Shown: positions 50,313-59,418 of the stretch, in pieces
Layout of the letters: the number at the start of each line of letters is the position of its first letter
How positions within the stretch are numbered: position 1 is the stretch's first letter
Source: Epilithonimonas lactis
GTDB lineage: Bacteria > Bacteroidota > Bacteroidia > Flavobacteriales > Weeksellaceae
Assembly: GCF_900110605.1 (NCBI RefSeq)
Contig: NZ_FOFI01000007.1
Span: 62,001 to 126,000, forward strand
Length of the DNA: 64,000 nt
Reading direction: 5' to 3'
Notes under the pieces: model-generated
Told to the model about the DNA's origin: nothing
What the model saw: only the letters and a program-made list of their open reading frames with translations
Database searches by the model: none
Made by a program: the position numbers and the translations under genes

Positions 50313-50981
50313 CTACAAAACAATCTGCCCATCCTTCATTACCAACTTCCTATCCGTACTTTCCGCCAAAACAGAATTGTGCGTCACAATCACAAAAGTC
50401 TGATGATATTTGTCCCGCAAATCAAAAAATAATTGATGAAGTGCATCTGCATTTTTGGAATCCAGATTTCCAGTTGGTTCGTCTGCGTAGATGATTTTAG
50501 GCGAATTAATCAAAGCTCTCGCAACCGCAACTCGTTGAGATTCACCGCCTGAAAGTTGAGATGGTTTGTGATGTAATCGGCTGGCGATATTCAAATCTTC
50601 GAATAATGAATGTGCTTTTTCCAACACTTCTTTTTCAGAAATTCCACCAATTCTGGATGGTAAAAGAACATTTTCCAAAGCTGTAAACTCCGGCAACAAC
50701 TGGTGATTTTGAAACACGAAACCAATATTCTTGTTCCTGAATTTAGACAATTCACGGTCTTTCATTTTAAGAAAACTGTTGCCATCTAAAGCGATATCTG
50801 TCCCGTATTTATCTGGGTCGGACGGATTGTCCAAGGTTCCTAAAATCTGAAGAAGCGTAGATTTTCCCGCGCCCGATTCTCCAACAATGGAAACGACTTC
50901 TCCTGCTTTTATCGTGATGTCAACGCCTTTCAGAACTTCCAGAGTTCCGTAGAATTTATGTATGTTTTTTGCTCGAATCAT
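50313..50981 (-). CDS. ABC transporter ATPase, LolD/MacB-like
   Basis: 222-residue ATP-binding subunit. Walker A GESGAGKST, Q-loop FVFQNHQLLPEFTALEN, signature LSGGESQRVA, Walker B IIYADEPTGNLD and the H-loop THN are all intact. The pattern is that of LolD, FtsE and MacB-type ATPases. In LolCDE it powers release of lipoproteins from the inner membrane; no permease gene is adjacent, so the partner lies elsewhere. An AT-rich repetitive leader separates it from the helicase. Confidence 0.9.
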   Translation of the reverse strand: MIRAKNIHKFYGTLEVLKGVDITIKAGEVVSIVGESGAGKSTLLQILGTLDNPSDPDKYGTDIALDGNSFLKMKDRELSKFRNKNIGFVFQNHQLLPEFTALENVLLPSRIGGISEKEVLEKAHSLFEDLNIASRLHHKPSQLSGGESQRVAVARALINSPKIIYADEPTGNLDSKNADALHQLFFDLRDKYHQTFVIVTHNSVLAESTDRKLVMKDGQIVL

Positions 50982-51073
50982 AATTTTGCTTTTGGCTTGT
51001 AGCGAATTGCTTTTGGCTTTTTTAATTAAATCTGTATTAAAAGTCTAACTTCTAACATCTAAAAATCTAATAT

Positions 51074-53401
51074 CTATATTTTGGTCAATTTAGCAAATTT
51101 CAGGATAAGATTTTTCTCGCCTTCATTTTTGAAAATTACTTTTGCTTTGATGTTTTGAGGGTCTGTTCCGTCCAGAAACTCGACGGTACCAACGCCAAAA
51201 CGGTCGTGTCTCACGTTGTCTCCTACTTCAATATCTTGCGAAGATTGCCCAGTAGGATTGATGATTTTTGCCGTTGCAACCGGTTTCAATTGTTTCGGAA
51301 CTGGCGCATTGATATTTCTTTCCAGCGTTTTCTTTTCCTCTTTCTTTTTGAAAAATCGAGGTTCTGAAGGCGTATCATCGAAGATATTGGAGTCGATTCC
51401 GGAACGGTTGATGAATTTCAACTCATTCAAAGGATTGATTAATTCAATATATTTTGAATCGATTTCGCTTAGGAATCTTGACGGTTCTGCATCGGTAATT
51501 TTTCCCCATTGGAATCTGGAAACGGCGTACGTGAAGAAAACTTCCTTCTCGGCTCTCGTCAAGGCAACGTAGAACAAACGTCTTTCTTCCTCCAATTCTT
51601 CTCTGGTGGACGAACTCATAAAACTCGGAAAAAGATTTTCTTCCAATCCAACCAAGTGAACCACAGGGAATTCCAAACCTTTTGACAAGTGAATCGTCAT
51701 CAACGAAACTTTGTTCGTATCATCGTCTTTATCATTTTGAGTATCAGAGGACAACGCTATATTTTCCATAAAATTGGACAAACTTGGGTCGCCGTCTTCA
51801 ATCTGAATTTGTTCCTCGATAAAACCTTGCATCGAATTCAGCAATTCCTGAATGTTCTCGACTCTTGAAATGCCTTCCGGCGTTTGGTCTTCTTTCAGTA
51901 ATTTGATGAGTCCGCTTCGTTTCGCAACTTCCATTGCGACATCGTAAACGTTATCGGTTTTCAACATCACTTGAAAGGCTTTTATCATCGCCCAGAAATC
52001 TCCGAGTTTTGTTAGAATTCCATTATTCAAGCCTAATTGTGGCGCATAGAATCCGAGATTATCCAAAACCTGCGTTGTCGGAACATTCTGAGAATCTGCA
52101 AAAACAATCAATTTATTTTGAGTCGTTTCTCCAATTCCTCTCGCTGGAAAATTGATGATTCTGGCCAAAGCTTCAGAGTCATTTTCATTGACCAAAAGTC
52201 TTAGGTAAGCCAACAAATCTTTTACTTCTTTCCTTTGGTAGAAAGATAATCCGCCATAAACACGATACGGAATATTCTTTTTTCTCAACGCATCTTCAAA
52301 TGCTCTGGTTTGAGAATTGGTTCTGTAAAGAATCGCAAAATCCGAGAAATGGCGTTGTTGCGTATTGTGTTTCTCGAAAATATTGGCAGAGACAAAGTTG
52401 GCCTCGTCTGCATCAGAAAGGCTTCGGTAAACTTTTATCTTTTCCCCGACTTCATTTTCACTGAAAACATTTTTCTTGAACTGCTGTAAATTTTTGGAAA
52501 TCACAACATTCGCCGCGTCCACGATATTTTGCGTCGAACGATAATTTTGTTCCAATGAAACCGTGACTGCATCGGGATAATCTTTTTTGAAATTCAAAAT
52601 GTTGTAAATATTCGCGCCACGGAAAGAGTAAATGGATTGTGCATCGTCTCCAACCACGCAAATATTTTCAAATTTTGAAGCCAAAGCCTTGACAATCAAA
52701 TACTGAGAGTGATTCGTATCTTGGTACTCATCCACCAAAATGTATCGGAATCGGTCTTGATATTTTGCTAGAACTTCTGGAAATCTCGTCAATAATTCAT
52801 TGGTTTTCAATAACAAATCATCAAAATCCATCGCACCATTTCGGAAACAGGCTTCGACATATTTTTTATAAATCTCGCCAATCAATTTCATATTCGCCTT
52901 TTCATCGGCTTCCATCAATTCCGGATTGTTGAAATAAGCGTTAACCGTGATGAGATTATTTTTATACTGAGAAATCCTCGAAAGTACTTTCTTCGCTTTA
53001 TAAATATCTGAATCGATGTTCAAATCTTTGATGACCTTCTTCATCACATTCAGCGCGTCCTGCATATCGTAAATCGTGAAGTTGGACGGATAGCCGAGAT
53101 GGTGACCTTCGCTTCTCAAAATCCTTGCAAAAACCGAGTGAAAAGTTCCCATCCAGAGCGACTTGGCATCACTTGGACCTACGACTTTTGCGATACGCTC
53201 CTTCATTTCCTTCGCCGCTTTGTTGGTAAACGTCAACGACAAAATATTGAAAGGGTCTACTCCATTTTTTATCAGATGGGCAATCCGCATCGTGAGAACT
53301 CGGGTCTTGCCAGAACCTGCGCCTGCCAAAACCATCAACGGTCCTTGTAATGTGGTAACTGCCTCTAGCTGAGGCTCATTCAATCCTTTCAGATAATCCA
53401 T
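51074..53401 (-). CDS. UvrD/PcrA-type superfamily 1 DNA helicase
   Basis: 775-residue 3'-5' helicase. Motifs in order: LNEPQLEAV (Q motif), LAGAGSGKTRVL (Walker A, about 28-36), LTFTNKAAKEM, YILVDEYQDTNHSQY, VGDDAQSIYSFRGA, LEQNYRSTQNI, LMTIHLSKGLEFPVV and FYVALTRAEKE. The C-terminal tail ends with the RNA-polymerase/DNA-binding Tudor-like VGDNVRHDRFGVGTV. Functions in repair and replication restart; PcrA or UvrD naming is interchangeable here. Confidence 0.95.
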   Translation of the reverse strand: MDYLKGLNEPQLEAVTTLQGPLMVLAGAGSGKTRVLTMRIAHLIKNGVDPFNILSLTFTNKAAKEMKERIAKVVGPSDAKSLWMGTFHSVFARILRSEGHHLGYPSNFTIYDMQDALNVMKKVIKDLNIDSDIYKAKKVLSRISQYKNNLITVNAYFNNPELMEADEKANMKLIGEIYKKYVEACFRNGAMDFDDLLLKTNELLTRFPEVLAKYQDRFRYILVDEYQDTNHSQYLIVKALASKFENICVVGDDAQSIYSFRGANIYNILNFKKDYPDAVTVSLEQNYRSTQNIVDAANVVISKNLQQFKKNVFSENEVGEKIKVYRSLSDADEANFVSANIFEKHNTQQRHFSDFAILYRTNSQTRAFEDALRKKNIPYRVYGGLSFYQRKEVKDLLAYLRLLVNENDSEALARIINFPARGIGETTQNKLIVFADSQNVPTTQVLDNLGFYAPQLGLNNGILTKLGDFWAMIKAFQVMLKTDNVYDVAMEVAKRSGLIKLLKEDQTPEGISRVENIQELLNSMQGFIEEQIQIEDGDPSLSNFMENIALSSDTQNDKDDDTNKVSLMTIHLSKGLEFPVVHLVGLEENLFPSFMSSSTREELEEERRLFYVALTRAEKEVFFTYAVSRFQWGKITDAEPSRFLSEIDSKYIELINPLNELKFINRSGIDSNIFDDTPSEPRFFKKKEEKKTLERNINAPVPKQLKPVATAKIINPTGQSSQDIEVGDNVRHDRFGVGTVEFLDGTDPQNIKAKVIFKNEGEKNLILKFAKLTKI

Positions 53402-53466
53402 TCTATTCTCGAAATTTTAAGATAACAAAAATAGCGTTTTTTATGCAATTTTCCAGTCCATTATCA

Positions 53467-53496
53467 TTTGATTTTGGTCGATTATGGGTAATTTTG
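53467..53496 (+). promoter_or_regulatory. Promoter of the FUSC gene
   Basis: TTTG (53467-53470), 18 bases, TAATTTTG (53489-53496), both elements matching the Bacteroidota consensus. Confidence 0.65.
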
Positions 53497-53549
53497 CACT
53501 TGTAAAAAATGAAATCCCAAACCACCATCAAATCTAATAAAATCAAAAC

Positions 53550-54635
53550 TTGAAATCCGACTATCTAAAAAACGAACTCCTCTCCTTTTTCAAATTAAAA
53601 CCTTCGCCAAGAAGCTGGCACATTCCTTTTCTGGCGGGACTTGCGGTTGGAATTCCGTTGATGTTTGGTTATTTTTTGGGCGATATCAGGTCTGCGCTCA
53701 CGGCTAGTCTTGCAGGATTGGTCATCATTTATATTCCCAGCAACAGTGGATTTGTCGAGACGATGATGAAGATGTTTGTCTGCTCGTTTGGGATGATTAT
53801 TTCGTACAGTTTGGGCTTGGCGTTTAGTTTTAATCTTTGGATTGCGTCTTTGGTTTTCGGGATTTTATCGACGGTTGCTTACTATGTTGCGAGATATTTC
53901 AATCTAAAACCGCCGGGAAGTTTTTTCTTTATAATGATGGCCTCAATGGCAATCGGACTTCCACACGCTCCGGAACTGATTCCAAAACGCGTTGGGATTT
54001 TCACAATTGGAACTTTGAGCGCTTGTCTTATTTGTTTGATTTACAGTTTGTTGATTTCGAAAAAAGAATTAAATAAGAATGTTACAACTTTTAACATCAA
54101 TCCTTATGTCAATCTCGTAGAATCCTTTATTATCGGGATTTGTATGCTGGTTTCGGTGTTTGTCGGAAAGTTTTTCAATCTTGATTATCCGTATTGGATT
54201 CCGATTTCCAGTTTGGCAGTTTTGCAAGGCGTAAATAGCTATCACATCTGGAAACGCGGTCTGCACAGGATTATCGGGACAACCATCGGACTTGGAATTG
54301 CTTGGTTGATTTTCTCTTACGTCACGTCTCCTTTATGGATTTGCATTTGCATTATCACACTTCAAATCATCGTCGAAATCTTAATCACAAGACATTACGC
54401 TTTGGCAGTGATGTTTCTTACACCAATGGGAATTCTCCTCGCCGAAACCGGAAGTTCTACTTCACTTGAACCCGATTACTTACTTCAAATGAGGTTTTTA
54501 GAAATTTTAATTGGAAGCGCAATTGGTTGCGTTGGCGGTTGGTTTTTGTATAATGAAAGAATCAGATTCAATTCCATCAAACATTTGAGAAGGTCAAAAG
54601 TGGTTTTGAGAAAGAGTTTCCAGAGAGCGAAATAA
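53550..54635 (+). CDS. FUSC-family membrane protein
   Basis: 361-residue membrane protein of the fusaric acid resistance-like (FUSC/YccS) type, with two blocks of about five membrane helices (about 25-165 and 185-335) and the conserved PYWIPISSLAVLQG and KRGLHRIIGTTIGLGI. Members may export aromatic acids or be pieces of efflux systems; substrate is unknown. The start is TTG 53550. A 14-codon frame starting at ATG 53509 ends in a TGA overlapping it, so initiation may be coupled to a leader peptide. Confidence 0.82.
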   Translation: MKSDYLKNELLSFFKLKPSPRSWHIPFLAGLAVGIPLMFGYFLGDIRSALTASLAGLVIIYIPSNSGFVETMMKMFVCSFGMIISYSLGLAFSFNLWIASLVFGILSTVAYYVARYFNLKPPGSFFFIMMASMAIGLPHAPELIPKRVGIFTIGTLSACLICLIYSLLISKKELNKNVTTFNINPYVNLVESFIIGICMLVSVFVGKFFNLDYPYWIPISSLAVLQGVNSYHIWKRGLHRIIGTTIGLGIAWLIFSYVTSPLWICICIITLQIIVEILITRHYALAVMFLTPMGILLAETGSSTSLEPDYLLQMRFLEILIGSAIGCVGGWFLYNERIRFNSIKHLRRSKVVLRKSFQRAK

Positions 54636-54638
54636 GCT

Positions 54639-54992
54639 TTAATGCATCGTAGCAATGTAAGCGAAAAGACACAAAACCGTTACTACCGCGAGAACTATTA
54701 TCATATTATTAGCATCAGCCAAGTCGTTTTTGTTTTGCTTTCTTAAGTTTTTTGCCTCAGCAATCATAATTCCAAACCACGCAATCACAATCGCAAGCGC
54801 TAGAATAGCAAAACCAATTTCTCCACCAAGCGCGGCGACAAACAAAATCCCAAGCGTCAGAACCGACGCAATGATTAGAATCACGACTCTTATAATACTG
54901 TGAACCAACACGTTTTGCTTTGGAACGGGAAGATTTGAAATCTCTTTTTTATCTTCCTTGATATCGAACAATTCATTAAATTCTTCGTTCAT
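54639..54992 (-). CDS. Hypothetical membrane protein
   Basis: 117-residue protein with a charged N-terminus (MNEEFNELFDIKEDKKE) and three hydrophobic segments at about 32-52, 55-75 and 95-113. The end faces the FUSC stop, 3 bases apart on opposite strands. I do not recognise the family, and I infer a small inner membrane protein. It starts 1 base after the next small gene, a possible pair. Confidence 0.6.
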   Translation of the reverse strand: MNEEFNELFDIKEDKKEISNLPVPKQNVLVHSIIRVVILIIASVLTLGILFVAALGGEIGFAILALAIVIAWFGIMIAEAKNLRKQNKNDLADANNMIIVLAVVTVLCLFAYIATMH

Positions 54993-54993
54993 A

Positions 54994-55179
54994 TCACTTC
55001 TGTTTTTGATATAATTTGATGAAAAAAGAAGTAAGTCCTGCGTAGGCCAAAATCTGCAAGATACTGGTTACCAGATAGACATTTTCCGAAAAGCCATATC
55101 GCTGGAACATATACACCAATTGAATTAGAGTCAAGGTGATAAGGGAAACAACTGCTATTAAAGTGTAATTTTTCATCAA
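54994..55179 (-). CDS. Small hypothetical membrane protein
   Basis: 61-residue protein with two membrane helices (about 6-24 and 34-54) and a short basic tail (KLYQKQK). It stands immediately before the 117-residue membrane protein, suggesting coupled expression. Function unknown; the hydrophobic pattern and spacing make a real gene likely. Confidence 0.55.
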   Translation of the reverse strand: MMKNYTLIAVVSLITLTLIQLVYMFQRYGFSENVYLVTSILQILAYAGLTSFFIKLYQKQK

Positions 55180-55190
55180 TGTTATTTTAA

Positions 55191-56234
55191 TTAAAGATTT
55201 TCAATGAGTGAGTTAAGTTTTTTAGAAATTGTTTCTTTTGAATAATCGCTGAAATCAAATGTAAGGTTTTTTACTTCAGAAAATTGCGATTGCAAATCTT
55301 TTTTCTCTTCAATAATGAATTCTAAATCAGAAGGATAAGTTGTGGGAAAAATTGCCAGTTTTCCATATTTGATGGCGTCGCCGATATTTCCGCTGATTTT
55401 AGTTTTTCTATAAATTTCCTTGACTGAGAAGAATTCAGTTTCAGTTTGAATGGGACAGTATAAAATGTCTGATTTTCTCATCCATTCATCAAATTTTTCT
55501 TGTTTTAATTTTTCTTCAAAATATTGAATATTAATATATTGAGGAATATCATTTGAAATTTGATTTAATCTTTCAAATTCTTCTCCAGAAGCTTTTCCAA
55601 GAAAAATAATTTCGTAATTTAGATTGACATCTTTGAAGTTTTTCAACTTTTTAAAGAACGAATAATAATCTCTCCTACTTTGTGAAACTGCACCAGGAAT
55701 GACAATTCTAATTAAATCTTTTTCCGAATTTTCAGAAGTAAATTGATTAAAATAAATCGGCAGAAATTTCAGATGATTTTGTTTAGACATCAATTCATCA
55801 ATTCCTAAAAGATTTTTTGCTCTTTGATAAACTTTGGATGATTCTAAAAGTCCTTCTTTCAGGAATAATTTTAGTCTGTATTGTTGGTCTTTTTTGAAAA
55901 TACTTTTGAATAATTCCCATCTCGAAGCTTTTGTAAAGTTCAGATTATGAACTAAAATCGCAGTTTTATATTTGTTGACAATCGCCTTATAAAAATTGAA
56001 ATGCCGATGAACCGTTCCAATGATTATCAAATCATAGTTTTTCTTTTTCAAGACTTCCAAAAGCTCGGAATAATCTGTCAAAAACACGTTGTCACCTTCT
56101 AATTTCAACAATTTGTAAATCTTATCCGAAAAATAAAAATCAACAGAAATCTCACCTGAATCTTTCGTCAATTCAAAGAAATTGTTGGCCAATTCAGCGT
56201 GTGTATCGAGTTCTATGTAAGCGATTTTCTTCAT
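55191..56234 (-). CDS. Glycosyltransferase-like protein (GT-B type)
   Basis: 347 residues from ATG 56234 (MKKIAYIELDTHAE), which overlaps the stop of the GT2 gene by 4 bases (ATGA). The N-terminal half has YDLIIIGTVHRHF, ILVHNLNFTKAS; the C-terminal half has RIVIPGAVSQSRRDY, EIIFLGKASGEEF, KSDILYCPIQTE and TKISGNIGDAIKYGKLAIFP, a nucleotide-sugar binding pattern typical of GT4-like GT-B proteins. A longer in-frame start 30 bases upstream lies within GT2. Probably builds a surface glycan with the neighbours. Confidence 0.72.
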   Translation of the reverse strand: MKKIAYIELDTHAELANNFFELTKDSGEISVDFYFSDKIYKLLKLEGDNVFLTDYSELLEVLKKKNYDLIIIGTVHRHFNFYKAIVNKYKTAILVHNLNFTKASRWELFKSIFKKDQQYRLKLFLKEGLLESSKVYQRAKNLLGIDELMSKQNHLKFLPIYFNQFTSENSEKDLIRIVIPGAVSQSRRDYYSFFKKLKNFKDVNLNYEIIFLGKASGEEFERLNQISNDIPQYINIQYFEEKLKQEKFDEWMRKSDILYCPIQTETEFFSVKEIYRKTKISGNIGDAIKYGKLAIFPTTYPSDLEFIIEEKKDLQSQFSEVKNLTFDFSDYSKETISKKLNSLIENL

Positions 56235-57142
56235 AATCCGAAGTTTTTGAAGAACTCTTTCCAACGCAGATTTCGGATAAAAGTAATTTCCTCTTTGTTC
56301 AATTCCCGCTTTTCATTTTGTTTCAAAAAAGAATTAATCGTTGTGAAAAACTCTTTCGCAGAACGGTTTTTAAAAGAAGATTTAGCTGAGGAAATCATCG
56401 CCAAAGGCAAGCTCAAACCAATATTGTAAAAATACTGTCCAAGTTTTTCCGCTTTCTGGTCTTTGTATTTATAAGCTGTCGGGCGCAAATGTTTGACCCA
56501 AATATCTTTGATTGTCGACACTTCCCAACCGTGTTTTTTTGCCAACAAAACATCCAGATTATCCCAACCTAAAACGGACCTAAGTCCATTTATCGCTTCA
56601 AAACATTCCTTCCTGTAAGCCTTTATTGGACCTCGAACGTGATTTTTGGACGAAAGATTTTCGAAAACCCAATTGTGATTTTTATTACTGAAATCGAAGA
56701 GATTTTCGCTCGGCAATTTCAGATTTTTAATTTGTGGATTTTGCTTGTAATTTCTGATGTAAACCAAGCCGGAAACCAATCCAGCTTTAGGATTTTCCTC
56801 AAAAACCTGATTGACTTTTTCAAGGTAATTTCTTGGAAAAACAATGTCTGCATCATACTTACAAATCACATCAAAACCTTTCCAATCCACAGATTCCAAA
56901 CCTTTGTTGAAAGTCCGCACCACTTTTGCACCAGGCTGATGTTCAGAAGTATGGAGATTTAAAAGTTGGAAATTGGAAGTTGGAAGTTGGAAGTTTTCTG
57001 CGATTTCTTGGGTCTTATCGGTAGAACCATCATTCACAACCACACAGGTAAAGTCCTGAAAACTCTGCTTTTGCAAAGATTCCAGACACGAAACAATGCT
57101 CTGTTCTTCGTTGTGCGCAGGAATGATGATGAGAAATTTCAA
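56231..57142 (-). CDS. GT2 glycosyltransferase
   Basis: 303-residue GT-A enzyme: IIIPAHNEEQSIVSCLESL, VVNDGSTDKTQEIA, DVICKYDADIVFP (DXD-like Asp-Ala-Asp) and GPIKAYRKECFEAI, with HLRPTAYKYKDQKAEKLGQYFY (in parts: HLRPTAYKY) near the end. No membrane helix is evident. Sugar and acceptor are unknown; the ATGA overlap with the GT-B gene suggests a common glycan pathway. Confidence 0.9.
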   Translation of the reverse strand: MKFLIIIPAHNEEQSIVSCLESLQKQSFQDFTCVVVNDGSTDKTQEIAENFQLPTSNFQLLNLHTSEHQPGAKVVRTFNKGLESVDWKGFDVICKYDADIVFPRNYLEKVNQVFEENPKAGLVSGLVYIRNYKQNPQIKNLKLPSENLFDFSNKNHNWVFENLSSKNHVRGPIKAYRKECFEAINGLRSVLGWDNLDVLLAKKHGWEVSTIKDIWVKHLRPTAYKYKDQKAEKLGQYFYNIGLSLPLAMISSAKSSFKNRSAKEFFTTINSFLKQNEKRELNKEEITFIRNLRWKEFFKNFGL

Positions 57143-57166
57143 ATTAAATGATTATGTTAAATAAAT

Positions 57167-57191
57167 CTTCAAGGTTTCAAAAACCTTGAAG
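57167..57191. terminator. Hairpin between methyltransferase and GT2 genes
   Basis: CTTCAAGGTTT and AAACCTTGAAG pair perfectly around CAA; minus-strand continuation is ATTTATTTAA. It can act as a weak terminator, or be a dispersed hairpin element. Confidence 0.55.
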
Positions 57192-57207
57192 GTTTGAATT
57201 ATTAATA

Positions 57208-58008
57208 TTAAAACTTATTCGATTTTAATTTCACTTCAAACAAAACTTCCGGCGTCTTTGGACTTTCAAATGTTGAAGTTTTATATTTTTTCTTTGTGAA
57301 AATAGCACACATCGTATTTTGTGGATGATAAAGATTATGATGCAATTCTTTTGGCAACGCATCCAAAATCGCCTTGAAAACTTCATATCGGATTTTCTCA
57401 GGATTGTAGGCGTAATCGTGCCACACAACCACTGTTTCGTCGTGAACCAAATGCTGAAAAACCTTTTCTGTGTCGTGTTTTACCATTTCGTAAGAATGGT
57501 CGCCATCTATGAAAATGAGATCATATTTTTTATTCAATCCAGCAAAATCATAGGTTTTGGTGTTGCCTTCAAGATGCAGGATTTTTGGATTTTTCTTGGA
57601 TAAAATTCCGTGAAGTTCCGCATATCTTTTGTTCCAACCCATTGCTTCCATTTCTTCTTTGGAAAGGTTGAGTGTTGTACAATCATCAATTTCTTTCGCT
57701 ACGTTCCATACACTTTCTCCTCGCCAAGTTCCAATTTCGAAATAAGAATTTTTTCCTTTAGATAAGGTCTTTAACAAAGCCAAATCTGTCGGAAGTGAAC
57801 CGCCGTCCAAAATGCACAAATCAATGTTCGATTCAAAATTTCCGCCCGAAATTTCGTCCAAAGAAACTTCCGGAAGACTTAAAAATTGAGGATATTTTTT
57901 TTGAAATTCTTGTTTTCTAATATCATTCAAATCGAGAATAATATTGAGTAAACTTGGTTGTTTGATGATGTACTGAATGGCGTTCTTTAACTTCTGAAGC
58001 TTCGTCAT
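57208..58008 (-). CDS. Class I SAM-dependent methyltransferase
   Basis: 266-residue methyltransferase of the Methyltransf_24 type. The SAM motif I is YFEIGTWRGESVWNVA (near 90), with VFIDGDHSYEMVKHDTEKVF as LIFIDGDHSYEMV (near 165) and VVWHDYAY. It probably methylates a sugar or small metabolite of the glycan pathway encoded beside it. Substrate is unknown. First gene of the minus-strand cluster. Confidence 0.85.
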   Translation of the reverse strand: MTKLQKLKNAIQYIIKQPSLLNIILDLNDIRKQEFQKKYPQFLSLPEVSLDEISGGNFESNIDLCILDGGSLPTDLALLKTLSKGKNSYFEIGTWRGESVWNVAKEIDDCTTLNLSKEEMEAMGWNKRYAELHGILSKKNPKILHLEGNTKTYDFAGLNKKYDLIFIDGDHSYEMVKHDTEKVFQHLVHDETVVVWHDYAYNPEKIRYEVFKAILDALPKELHHNLYHPQNTMCAIFTKKKYKTSTFESPKTPEVLFEVKLKSNKF

Positions 58009-58162
58009 TGATGATGGAAATTAGTTTTAAAAAATCTTCTAATTTGATTAGAAGCCGAAAGTTACTGATTTTTGGCAAATCATTAAAATAAATAGTTTTC
58101 ACAGTCTACGAAAATTATACATTTATTAATATCAGAAAATTTTATAAAAATGATTTCCGTGG

Positions 58163-58170
58163 TATCTTTG
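58163..58170 (+). promoter_or_regulatory. -7 promoter element
   Basis: TATCTTTG, exact match to TAnnTTTG, 18 bases before the ATG at 58189. Confidence 0.6.
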
Positions 58171-58188
58171 CAGATTAATTTTTGAGTT

Positions 58189-59373
58189 ATGGATGCAACG
58201 ATTGAACAAAGCAAAAATATTTCTTATTCCCTTATTTCATATGTCTTCTTCACATTTATAGGTTATTTTATCATTGGATTATCATTATCGGTTTTACCTA
58301 TTTTCATTAGCAAAGGTCTTGGTTTCAGTATGCTGGTTGCGGGAATTGTCATTAGTTTACAATATGTGATGACATTTTTGATGCGCGCCTATTCCGGTAA
58401 GATCATCGATAGCAAAGGTCCTAAACCTGCCGTTCTGGTAAGTATGCTGAGTTTCGCTTTTACAGGATTGGTATTGATAATGGCTTATTATTTCAAATTC
58501 TCCCCTATTGTAAGTTTGTCATTTTTAATTGTGACAAGGCTTTTTACAGGCTGTGCCGAGGGAATGATCGGTGCAAGTCCTATCAATTGGGCAATAATGG
58601 CCTTTGGCGAAAAACATACGGCGAAGATCATTTCTTATAATGGGGTCGCTTGTTACGGTGCTTTGGCTTTGGGTGCATCGTTAGGTGTGACCATTGTGAA
58701 GCATTTCAATTTTTATGGTTTAGGAATTCTCATTGTAGTCCTCGGAATTTTGGGATTTTTTCTAGCAAATACCAAAGAAAATAAAACTGGAGAATTATCG
58801 GAAGGTGAGCCAACTTCTTTTTGGAAAGTTTTGAGTAAGGTCGCACCTTATGGTCTGGGACTGGCTTTGGGCGGATTAGGGTTTGCTTCTATCTCTACAT
58901 TTATCACGCTTTATTACGATTATTATCATTGGCAAAACGGAGCAATGTGTCTGTCGGTTTTCGGGATATTGTTTGTAGCAGGTAGATTGGTCTTTAGTAA
59001 TGCGATCAACCGATTTGGTGGAATCAATGTTGCGATTGTGAGTCTGGCGGTAGAGACGCTTGGTTTAACGATAATCAGCCTGTCCTATCATCCTTATTTT
59101 GCATTGATCGGCGCTGGAATCACTGGATTGGGATTTTCATTGATATTTCCGGCTCTGGGCGTTATGGCGATGAAAACTGTTCCATCTTCCAATCAAGGTT
59201 CAGCTTTGGCTGGCTATGGATTGTTCATCGATATTTCTTTGGGAATCACTGGTCCGTTGATTGGTGGCGTAGCCGACATTTTTGGACTGAATTATATTTT
59301 CCCATTCAGTATTGGAATTGTGATGATAGGATTGGGATTGGTCTTTTATCTAAAAATGAAGTTGTCTGAATAA
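58189..59373 (+). CDS. MFS transporter (drug/sugar efflux-like)
   Basis: 394-residue major facilitator with twelve helices. Motif A-like MRAYSGKIIDSKGPKP in the first cytoplasmic loop and GFGSIFPALGV-like LGFSLIFPALGVMAM in the second half resemble the YhhS/arabinose-efflux group. Substrate unknown. It starts the plus-strand pair with the SulP gene 45 bases on. Confidence 0.88.
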   Translation: MDATIEQSKNISYSLISYVFFTFIGYFIIGLSLSVLPIFISKGLGFSMLVAGIVISLQYVMTFLMRAYSGKIIDSKGPKPAVLVSMLSFAFTGLVLIMAYYFKFSPIVSLSFLIVTRLFTGCAEGMIGASPINWAIMAFGEKHTAKIISYNGVACYGALALGASLGVTIVKHFNFYGLGILIVVLGILGFFLANTKENKTGELSEGEPTSFWKVLSKVAPYGLGLALGGLGFASISTFITLYYDYYHWQNGAMCLSVFGILFVAGRLVFSNAINRFGGINVAIVSLAVETLGLTIISLSYHPYFALIGAGITGLGFSLIFPALGVMAMKTVPSSNQGSALAGYGLFIDISLGITGPLIGGVADIFGLNYIFPFSIGIVMIGLGLVFYLKMKLSE

Positions 59374-59418
59374 ACTTTCCTGCCACAATTCTCACTAATT
59401 TCGCATTTTCAAATTTTT

